From contig CALHIA010000087.1 in assembly GCA_938030585.1 (NCBI GenBank), positions 1 through 7,009 of the forward strand: a stretch of DNA of 7,009 bases. Direction: 5' to 3'. The stretch is from an uncultured Candidatus Saccharibacteria bacterium. GTDB taxonomy: Bacteria > Patescibacteriota > Saccharimonadia > Saccharimonadales > Saccharimonadaceae. The notes under the pieces are model-generated. The model searched no databases. It was not told the DNA's origin and worked only from the letters and a program-made list of their open reading frames with translations. Shown here piece after piece: positions 1 to 5,036 of this stretch (positions are counted from its first letter, which is position 1; every line of letters starts with the position of its first letter). Position numbers and translations under genes: made by a program.

Positions 1-2
1 AT

Positions 3-170
3 CAGTTTGGTGATGAAATTTGGCACCGCTTCAATACTTCTGAGCAAGATATTCTCTGGTATTATCGCGAAGTTTTTTATCTCATCAAAAACGAACCGGT
101 ACCAATAGAACTTAAGCGTCACTTTGAGAATCTTGTAGAGGATCTGACTATTATCACATTAAACCTCTAA
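3..170 (+). CDS. C-terminal end of an unrecognised protein (partial)
   Basis: The frame is open from the window edge to a TAA at 168-170, leaving 55 residues of the C-terminus; the start lies upstream of the window. The fragment is soluble-looking and mostly helical. It is rich in aromatic residues, with DEIWHRF and DILWYYREVFYLI stretches, and ends ENLVEDLTIITLNL. No cysteines, membrane segment or motif that I recognise is present. A strong hairpin terminator follows 19 bases after the stop, so this is probably the last gene of its transcript. Reading frame, stop and terminator placement agree that it is a real gene end. No function can be proposed from this piece. Confidence 0.6.
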   Translation, partial: QFGDEIWHRFNTSEQDILWYYREVFYLIKNEPVPIELKRHFENLVEDLTIITLNL

Positions 171-188
171 AATTAAATTCCTCACATC

Positions 189-220
189 AAAATCCTCGGA
201 GTCTATCTTCGGGGATTTTT
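189..220 (+). terminator. Rho-independent terminator after the upstream partial gene
   Basis: The left arm AAAATCCTCG (189-198) pairs with CGGGGATTTT (210-219), with one G-U. The inner GAG/CTT pairs extend the stem over a TCTAT loop. The 3' arm ends in a T run. A closely related copy lies at 1256-1291, after the next gene. Confidence 0.85.
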
Positions 221-225
221 AATCG

Positions 226-231
226 TATAAT
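226..231 (+). promoter_or_regulatory. -10 box for a leaderless methyltransferase transcript
   Basis: A perfect TATAAT sits six bases before the ATG at 238, so transcription would begin at or next to the start codon. No Shine-Dalgarno sequence precedes that ATG. The -35 region would fall inside the preceding terminator hairpin (about 203-208) and does not resemble TTGACA. The promoter call therefore rests on the -10 alone. Confidence 0.55.
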
Positions 232-237
232 ATACTT

Positions 238-1152
238 ATGAATAAATCTGAAATTGAAGCTAGACTCCAAACTATCCAGAAATTTTATAATCTCGATAAA
301 CTTCTTGAGCATGGCACCGAAAACGAAGATGTCGCTAAATACTATCGTAAATCCGACTTCTTTTACAAACACGTCCATTCCGGTGGCGGTAATAATATCC
401 ACATGGCCCTTTCCGACGACGGACTCTTTCACAAAGAAGATTTCAAGAAACAAGCCGTGTATATCACAAACTTTCTCAAACCTGGCGCCCGCGTTTTAGA
501 GGTTGGAGCTGGCAGATTAAGTAATTCACGCTATCTCGCCGAACGTTTTCCTGATGTCGAATTCGTCGCACTAGATATTCCAAATCGTAATTTCCTTAAA
601 AATAAAGTTCCTAAAAATATTCAACTCATCGAAGGGGACTATCATAATCTTGATCAACTCGAAGATGCAAGTTTCGATGTGGTGTTTGGTGTCGAAACCA
701 TTTGCTATAGTCGCAATAAAAAACTCGTAGTAAAACAGATGACCAAAAAGCTCAAACCAGGTGGCATTTTCGTAGTTTTCGATGTCTATGAACCTATAAG
801 ACACAACGAAATGACTGATTTTGAAAAACGCGCATCCAGTATTACTCTTGCCGGTATGCGAGTCACAGATCAAGACCAATGCGTATTAGACCTTGTCGAA
901 TACCTCAAGCAAGCTGGTATGCAAAATATTGAAGCCTCTAATCTCACCCAAAAAATTATGCCCAACCTCAAACGCCTTGCCAAAATTTCCAAGCTCTATT
1001 TTACCCACCCACTACTACTAAAAATCTTAAATTTTATCATTGCTGAAGATGCTAGAGTTAATGGTATTTCAGGTTATCTTATGGATCTAACTTTTGACGG
1101 TGAACGGATTCACGGTTATTACCGTATCACCGCCCAAAAACCAATTAACTAG
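238..1152 (+). CDS. Class I SAM-dependent methyltransferase
   Basis: This 304-residue cytosolic protein should transfer a methyl group from S-adenosylmethionine; the acceptor is not evident. Seen in the sequence: glycine-rich motif I VLEVGAGRLSNS at residues 86-97; the acidic residue closing strand 2 (D113 in VALDI); GDY at 133-135; strand 4 FDVVFGVETICYS at 146-158; and the post-motif LKPGGIFVVFDVYEP at 172-186. The N-terminal part, with YYRKSDFFYKHVHSGG before an IHMALSDDG segment, resembles the entry region of sterol/quinone-type small-molecule methyltransferases (Methyltransf_11/25-like). The residue 200-290 region, with hydrophobic LLLKILNFII, probably forms a substrate lid. The ATG at 238 is chosen because it opens the frame and lies just after a TATAAT box, implying leaderless translation. 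The gene appears monocistronic, with a terminator on each side. The fold is clear; the substrate is unknown, and a lipid or quinone acceptor is only a guess. Confidence 0.88.
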   Translation: MNKSEIEARLQTIQKFYNLDKLLEHGTENEDVAKYYRKSDFFYKHVHSGGGNNIHMALSDDGLFHKEDFKKQAVYITNFLKPGARVLEVGAGRLSNSRYLAERFPDVEFVALDIPNRNFLKNKVPKNIQLIEGDYHNLDQLEDASFDVVFGVETICYSRNKKLVVKQMTKKLKPGGIFVVFDVYEPIRHNEMTDFEKRASSITLAGMRVTDQDQCVLDLVEYLKQAGMQNIEASNLTQKIMPNLKRLAKISKLYFTHPLLLKILNFIIAEDARVNGISGYLMDLTFDGERIHGYYRITAQKPIN

Positions 1153-1165
1153 TCTTAATTTTAAT

Positions 1166-1216
1166 AAAAAAAGGAAGCCCTTGCGGTAGGAGCATTACAC
1201 CCCGTGCAGAGACTTC
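1166..1216 (-). ncRNA. Candidate small RNA (minus strand) with own -10 and U-tail
   Basis: On the minus strand a perfect TATAAT (plus positions 1228-1223) lies 6-7 bases before a GAAGTCT segment (1216-1210). That segment can pair with GGGCTTC (1180-1174), allowing two G-U pairs. A run of seven U (1172-1166) follows directly. Inner segments TGC/GCA and GG/CC can pair further. The closing stem uses G-U pairs that become C-A mismatches on the + strand, which favours a minus-strand RNA of about 50 nt. No good -35 box is visible. Alternatives are a 3' terminator of a decayed gene or chance. A 37-codon minus-strand frame (MNSFDL...KTS) also crosses this element but shows no sign of being coding. 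Confidence 0.3.
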
Positions 1217-1255
1217 GATATTATTATACACCAAAATACACAAGTCGAAGCTATT

Positions 1256-1293
1256 CATCAAAACCCCTGGAGCCTAACTTCGGGGATTTTTTT
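1256..1293 (+). terminator. Rho-independent terminator after the methyltransferase gene
   Basis: CCCC (1264-1267) pairs with GGGG (1282-1285). After one bulged T, GGAG (1269-1272) pairs with CTTC (1278-1281) over a CCTAA loop, and a run of seven T ends the element. Positions 1256-1291 match 185-220 at 31 of 36 positions, so the two terminators share an origin. Confidence 0.75.
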
Positions 1294-1298
1294 CTTCA

Positions 1299-1327
1299 TT
1301 GACAAAACGCCATAAAAAAGTTATAAT
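1299..1327 (+). promoter_or_regulatory. Consensus promoter of the ADP-ribosylglycohydrolase gene
   Basis: TTGACA (1299-1304) and TATAAT (1322-1327) are both perfect, with a 17-base spacer, which is the textbook housekeeping-sigma promoter. Transcription should start near 1334, giving a leader of about 95 bases before the ATG at 1430. Confidence 0.9.
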
Positions 1328-1352
1328 ATATAAATCTCGGTGCAGAAAAATC

Positions 1353-1387
1353 GTGAAAAATCTGACCCAAAATTGGTCCCATTTCAC
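1353..1387 (+). promoter_or_regulatory. Imperfect stem-loop in the ARH leader
   Basis: The left arm GTGAAA..T (from 1353) pairs with ATTTCAC (1381-1387). The inner GACC (1364-1367) pairs with GGTC (1375-1378) around a seven-base loop, with a small internal loop between the two helices. It lies roughly 20 bases after the expected transcription start and 42 bases before the ATG. There is no T run, so it is not a simple terminator. It could be an operator, a protein-binding RNA element or an mRNA stabiliser; which one cannot be told from sequence. Confidence 0.4.
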
Positions 1388-1429
1388 AAATAATCCCGCA
1401 TCATCACCCAATCGATAGGAGGAGATACT

Positions 1430-2461
1430 ATGGTACATTTAGAGAAAAAGGATATAAAGCAAGCAGTTCGTTCTGGCCTTATCGGCTTAGCTATTGGCGA
1501 CGCATTAGGGGTGCCCATTGAGTTTTTGAATCGAAATTTTCTAGAACTCATGCCGGTCACAGAAATGTTATCGGTCGGTACCCATCATCAACCTGCCGGT
1601 ACTTGGTCTGACAATACATCTATGACCATCTGCCTGATGCAGTCATTGATTGACCAAAAACGCTTCCATTATCACGACATTATGGAGAATTTTGTCAAGT
1701 GGTATTTGCAAGACGAATTCACCGCTACTAAGCTCACTTTTGATATTGGCGGCACCTGCAAACGCGCGATTGAGAATTATCTCGCTGGCGGACACCCCGT
1801 CAAATGTGGTATGAGCCATTACGCCAATAACGGTAATGGATCACTCATGCGCATCTTGCCAGTAGCTTTTGTTTGTCACAACAACCAAATCACCGGTGAA
1901 AAGCGTTACGAATTAGTGAAAAATATTTCATCCCTCACCCACGCTCACCCAATTAGCGTGCTGGGTTGTCTGATTTACACTAATTTCGTTTGCCACTTGC
2001 TCGACGGCGATGATCCCAAGGAAGCTTATCGCAAAACCCAGCTAGACGATTACAGTATGTTTGATTCGGAAGAGCGTAGTCTATATAGTCGAATTCTGAA
2101 AAATCAGATTTATTGCTACCCTAAGGGCTACATTCCTTCGCGCGCTTACGTGGTTGATACTCTTGAAGCTGTACTTTGGTCATTTCTGACCACTGATAAC
2201 TTCCAAGATGCCGTCCTAACTGCGGTTAATCTCGGCGATGACACCGATACAGTCGGCGCTCTCACTGGTTCGCTCGCTGGTATTCAATACGGGCTTAAAA
2301 GTATTCCAGAAAAGTGGGCCACCACCCTGAAGCGTGGTCGATATCTGATTAAACTCTGCGATCAATTCGCCGAAACTGAGATTGATACCACGGATATTTC
2401 GCCAGAATCCACTTCCATTCCACGTATTGAAACCACCAACCTCAATCGGCTTGGCGCCTAA
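1430..2461 (+). CDS. ADP-ribosylglycohydrolase (DraG/ARH family)
   Basis: The 343-residue protein belongs to the dinuclear-magnesium family that removes ADP-ribose from modified proteins, nucleic acids or small molecules. Seen: GLIGLAIGDALGVPIEF at residues 16-32, the family opening; GTWSDNTSM at 57-65, the first metal-binding block; NNGNGSLMRILPVA in the centre; and NLGDDTDTVGALTGSLAG at 267-284, the second metal block with all acidic residues and threonines intact. Length and motif spacing are normal for a full single-domain enzyme. The first metal block reads S-D-N-T where T/S-D-D-T is usual, so Asn62 replaces an aspartate. The C-terminal 30 residues are a Thr/Pro-rich tail beyond the catalytic core. 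The start is set by AGGAGGAGA (1417-1425), a very strong ribosome site just before the ATG. It has its own consensus promoter and a terminator at 2545. It is convergent with the putative ADP-ribosyltransferase operon, which suggests but does not show a partnership. Confidence 0.93.
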   Translation: MVHLEKKDIKQAVRSGLIGLAIGDALGVPIEFLNRNFLELMPVTEMLSVGTHHQPAGTWSDNTSMTICLMQSLIDQKRFHYHDIMENFVKWYLQDEFTATKLTFDIGGTCKRAIENYLAGGHPVKCGMSHYANNGNGSLMRILPVAFVCHNNQITGEKRYELVKNISSLTHAHPISVLGCLIYTNFVCHLLDGDDPKEAYRKTQLDDYSMFDSEERSLYSRILKNQIYCYPKGYIPSRAYVVDTLEAVLWSFLTTDNFQDAVLTAVNLGDDTDTVGALTGSLAGIQYGLKSIPEKWATTLKRGRYLIKLCDQFAETEIDTTDISPESTSIPRIETTNLNRLGA

Positions 2462-2500
2462 ATAAGATAGAATCAAATCTAGTCGGCTTAGCGCCTAAAT
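2446..2500 (+). repeat. Imperfect 18-bp direct repeat at the ARH 3' end
   Basis: TCGGCTTGGCGCCTAAAT (2446-2463) recurs as TCGGCTTAGCGCCTAAAT (2483-2500), 17 of 18 identical, spaced 37 bases apart. The first copy encodes the last residues (RLGA) and the stop of the ARH; the second is noncoding. This looks like a local duplication of the gene end. Confidence 0.75.
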
Positions 2501-2505
2501 TAAGA

Positions 2506-2578
2506 ACGCCAGCCCCCTAGTCAGATTGGCGTCCATTTTCTCACTAAACTCTCGAATTTTTCGAGAGTTTATTTTTTT
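2506..2578 (+). terminator. Rho-independent terminator of the ARH gene, preceded by a weaker hairpin
   Basis: A perfect stem AAACTCTCGA (2546-2555) / TCGAGAGTTT (2561-2570) with an ATTTT loop, extended by T2545-A2571, is followed by seven T. It is a strong + strand terminator. On the minus strand no T run follows, so it serves only the + gene, yet it overlaps the TAA stop of the convergent 127-residue gene. A weaker hairpin, ACGCCA (2506-2511) / TGGCGT (2527-2532), precedes it. The 11-mer TTAAGAACGCC occurs at 2500 and again at 2577. Confidence 0.85.
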
Positions 2579-2952
2579 AAGAACGCCTCAATCATTTCCG
2601 CTTCACTTGTAAAATCCTCCCCTGAAACCAACGAATCTTTCACTTCACTATAATATTTTTCCAGCGTCAATGGCGTAAAATAATATTTTCCACCCCCATC
2701 AGATTCCAATCTTTCAAAAGCCAGACATTCACCCACGCGCCAAACCATTTTTGCTCGCATAGCTCGTTCACGCACAGTGTCAAACCATTTCACCGAGATA
2801 AATTCCTCCCCCTCAGAAAATCGTCGCACTACTTCTAGTTGCATCGCCACCAGTACCGTTTCATCGGTCTCGCACTCCACCAGATAAACCTCCCCCGGCA
2901 ATTTTTCCACGCGTTCACGCCCATTTTTCATAATATTTCTAAAGCTTCTCAT
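2569..2952 (-). CDS. Unrecognised 127-residue charged protein, downstream partner of the putative ART gene
   Basis: The protein is cytosolic-looking, rich in Glu, Arg and Val, and has no membrane segment. The first two thirds look like alternating strands (EVYLVECETDETVLVAMQLEVVRRF, then ISVKWFDTV and AKMVWRVGECLAF). The C-terminus is helical and acidic (TLEKYYSEVKDSL, SEAEMIEAFLKK). I do not recognise the family. The ATG at 2952 is supported by GGGGTGA a few bases upstream; the next Met (residue 8) has no ribosome site. It lies about 50 bases downstream of the 622-residue gene on the same strand, with no terminator between, so the two are probably co-transcribed. Operon position would suit an immunity, antitoxin or accessory factor, but that is inference. 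No terminator of its own is seen; the nearby hairpin lacks a T run on this strand. Confidence 0.72.
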   Translation of the reverse strand: MRSFRNIMKNGRERVEKLPGEVYLVECETDETVLVAMQLEVVRRFSEGEEFISVKWFDTVRERAMRAKMVWRVGECLAFERLESDGGGKYYFTPLTLEKYYSEVKDSLVSGEDFTSEAEMIEAFLKK

Positions 2953-3027
2953 ATACTCACCCCTCTCGCTTCCATATACTAATATCCCTAAAGGTTCTCA
3001 TATCATAAGCCTCTAGCTTCCATATAC
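2931..3027 (-). repeat. Tandem duplication of ~49 bp at the junction of the two minus-strand genes
   Basis: Units 2931-2979 and 2980-3027 abut directly. Their first 24 bases match at 21 positions (2931-2954 against 2980-3003), their last 12 are identical (2968-2979 against 3016-3027), and the middle has drifted, with a one-base length difference. On the coding strand each unit carries TATATGGAAGC (YMEA in the upstream protein) and an ATG-AGA start region. The duplication therefore copied both the 3' end of one gene and the start of the next. Confidence 0.8.
2957..3001 (-). other. 14-codon micro-ORF created by the junction duplication
   Basis: The frame MRTFRDISIWKREG opens one base after the TGA of the 622-residue gene. 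It stops at TGA (2959-2957), four bases before the ATG of the 127-residue gene. Its first codons mirror the start of that gene (MRTFRDI against MRSFRNI). It may be an inert duplicated start, or it may carry ribosomes from the upstream gene to the downstream one by coupled translation. Confidence 0.35.
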
Positions 3028-4871
3028 ATTTGGCCAAAATCCACGCCCAGTTGGTTTTTCGCGAATAAAAACACTCCTAAATCATTCGGCGCAAAATCTT
3101 TTGGCAATTTCCCCGAAGCTAAATCCGCCAAATCTTCCACCCCTAGCACCTGACCTAAATGCGTTTCGAGATCCGTCTTTAGTTTCACACCTCCACCCTG
3201 CCCAATAATCGCTTCCGACAGGGAAACAAAGGTATCATTAAAATCTTCCGAAGATTCCGCGAGCGCCGTCAACTCACCAAGACTCACTTCTTTCACTTCA
3301 CCGTTATAAATCGCCTCAATGCGTTCCTGTTTTCTTAAATTCTCCGCCAGAAAATCCTCCACCGATTCGCCCGCCCCTTCGAAATTACCCCAATCACCCC
3401 AATCGTCATCATCGTCCTCATCAAATTCTCGCGCCACAATCACTTCTTCAATTGGTCGACCATTCACTTCGGAAAGCCCCTTTTCACGAAGCCCCTCAAG
3501 CAATTCATCGCGGTCCAGCTCATCCACCTCTATCGCTTCAATATATTCCGCCCCGATACCCGTACGAAACATTTGCTCATTGTCTGCCGAATAGTGTTTT
3601 AAATCACCCATGGTGCGCTGAAAAATCTCCTCCGGTGCCAACCTCCCAGCAAAGTGCGCTTCATTCGTCGAACCGTAGGAATCCACATTATAAGCATACC
3701 AATCGGTACGGTCAAAAATTTCCGGCTTCAATACCACCGCATGATTCTGAATTTTACCGCGCTGCTCCGCATTCATAATCCTAGTGAACACATTGTCCGC
3801 ACCCCCAGAATCAATATCCAGTACCGAGGAAATTCCATTTCTCACCACTCCCCGGCTGAACCGCTCGGTCGTACTCATCAAGCCCGTAGTTAACACCCGA
3901 TAAACCGAGTCCACGCTCATCGAATTCAACATATGCACCGCTCGCGTATCCTCACCATATTCCGCTAAATACTCATTATGTTTCCCAGATTCCACAAAGG
4001 TCGAATAACCCGGAAAAACCTCTTTGCGCGTCAATTTCTCCGCACGCTCTAATTGTTCTGCATCCAAATCATCTAGTTTATACTGCCACTTCAGTCTCGC
4101 TATTTTATAATCGCGCTCCGCCGTCTCCGAAACTTCACCTAGAGCGTCTTCCACTCCGAGGTCCTGCCTAAAAATTTCGTCCATCGTTTGCTGCGCCGCG
4201 GTCTCATCTATCGCTTTTGGCACTTCCATTTGCACCAAACCAATCGCCGCTCGTACTAAATTACTAGTGTTACGCTTCCTAGAAATCACCCCGTCACCCA
4301 GTTCCCGCGCCGTAGCATCTGCCAAAGATACCTTAATCCCATTTTTCTCAAACACCAGGGCATCACACAAACGAAATTCACGCTTCGTTTCCAAATCATG
4401 ATAAGTAATTTCTCCGAGGCGCACCGAAGTACCACTTTTAAGCTCCGCCACGCCGTCTTTTTCGCGTGATTCCGAACGTAATTTCTCGGCCAACGGCGAA
4501 ATTTCCGCCAAAGGCTCACGCAACTTAAATCGGTACTCCAAAGTCTGATTTTCCAGATTCTCCACCACATCCACTCGCTGGTTTTCGATATGGTCACGGT
4601 CACAAATAATTTCATGTCTTTCCCGTATTAAATATTCTTGGCTATGTTCCTTCTCTGTATCTGATACCAATTTTTCCTTGTGACCCAGAATCCCCTCGAG
4701 GTAAAAATCGCTCACAGGCTCAACCTGCTCTGCTTCAGCTTTCGTCTTTTTCTCCCCCAAGAACTCCACATCTTCTAGCGCCGCCATCAACTTCAGGTAA
4801 TTATCGTTTACCTTCTGCTCTCCCGCTTTTTCCAAACCATTTGGCGCCAAATTATGATTCATACCTTCCAT
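3003..4871 (-). CDS. Large acidic protein with a putative ADP-ribosyltransferase-like central domain
   Basis: The 622-residue protein has no signal peptide or membrane segment. N-terminal part (1-150): charged and largely helical. Residues 153-219: an apparent small domain (FRLCDALVFEKNGIKVSLAD, then LVRAAIGLVQMEVPK). Residues 311-450 follow the order seen in ART folds: H313 on a first strand, a helix ending in VLTTGL (326-331), STTER (333-337), SGGADNVFTRI (355-365), a strand-turn AVVLKPEIFDRTDWYAYN (378-395), and NEQMFRTGIGAEYIEAIEV (431-449), with E432 as the likely catalytic-type glutamate before the final strand. Residues 482-498 form an Asp/Trp/Gly-rich linker with a DWG repeat (a 9-bp tandem repeat, 3387-3404). 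A helical C-terminal region follows. The fold call is my motif reading, not a database match. The annotated start is the longest frame, ATG 4871, overlapping the stop of a tiny upstream frame. ATG 4862 (Met4), seven bases after a TATAAT, is an alternative leaderless start. It leads a minus-strand operon with the 127-residue gene. Confidence 0.82.
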   Translation of the reverse strand: MEGMNHNLAPNGLEKAGEQKVNDNYLKLMAALEDVEFLGEKKTKAEAEQVEPVSDFYLEGILGHKEKLVSDTEKEHSQEYLIRERHEIICDRDHIENQRVDVVENLENQTLEYRFKLREPLAEISPLAEKLRSESREKDGVAELKSGTSVRLGEITYHDLETKREFRLCDALVFEKNGIKVSLADATARELGDGVISRKRNTSNLVRAAIGLVQMEVPKAIDETAAQQTMDEIFRQDLGVEDALGEVSETAERDYKIARLKWQYKLDDLDAEQLERAEKLTRKEVFPGYSTFVESGKHNEYLAEYGEDTRAVHMLNSMSVDSVYRVLTTGLMSTTERFSRGVVRNGISSVLDIDSGGADNVFTRIMNAEQRGKIQNHAVVLKPEIFDRTDWYAYNVDSYGSTNEAHFAGRLAPEEIFQRTMGDLKHYSADNEQMFRTGIGAEYIEAIEVDELDRDELLEGLREKGLSEVNGRPIEEVIVAREFDEDDDDDWGDWGNFEGAGESVEDFLAENLRKQERIEAIYNGEVKEVSLGELTALAESSEDFNDTFVSLSEAIIGQGGGVKLKTDLETHLGQVLGVEDLADLASGKLPKDFAPNDLGVFLFAKNQLGVDFGQMYMEARGL

Positions 4872-4894
4872 TATACTATAAGCTTATGCATCAT
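4871..4894 (-). other. Possible seven-codon leader frame overlapping the 622-residue gene start
   Basis: MMHKLIV begins five bases after AGAGGTGG, the best ribosome-binding sequence in this region. Its TAA shares one base with the ATG at 4871 (TAATG). The large gene has no good ribosome site of its own at either candidate start, so translational coupling through this frame is plausible. The competing view is leaderless initiation at ATG 4862 from the TATAAT at plus positions 4875-4870. Confidence 0.35.
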
Positions 4895-4953
4895 GAGCTC
4901 CACCTCTTCCTAAAATCATAGCCATATTCCACACGCCCCGTCTACGCCTATTT

Positions 4954-4982
4954 TTGACAAAATAAGCATCCCATGTGATAAT
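4954..4982 (+). promoter_or_regulatory. Strong extended -10 promoter of the helical-protein gene
   Basis: TTGACA (4954-4959), a 17-base spacer and GATAAT (4977-4982) preceded by TGT make an extended -10 promoter. The expected start of transcription is near 4989, giving a leader of about 48 bases before the ATG at 5037. It lies in the gap between divergent genes. Confidence 0.85.
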
Positions 4983-5036
4983 AAATGGAAACTTTGTATC
5001 TATTACACGTTCTTTTACAAAATGAAAGGGGAAAAT

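Noticed and set aside
2957..3027. Frameshifted extension joining the 622- and 127-residue proteins
   Set aside because: The separate TGA, a good ribosome site and the duplicated start region explain the junction better than a broken fusion gene.
3387..3425. Short repeats ACCCCAATC twice, followed by a TCA/TCC run, as a CRISPR or regulatory repeat
   Set aside because: It is in-frame coding for a DWG repeat and an Asp run in an acidic linker. There are only two copies and no spacers.
3319..3893. Overlapping + strand frames opposite the ART-like gene
   Set aside because: Ser/Pro-rich translations (SSSSSSSNSR type) are the antisense of the Asp/Glu-rich linker and neighbouring codons. No ribosome sites or promoters support them.
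4286..4615. Minus-strand 109-codon frame in another phase of the 622-residue gene
   Set aside because: It is rich in Trp, Arg and Cys, lies wholly inside the larger coherent frame, and shows no start signal.
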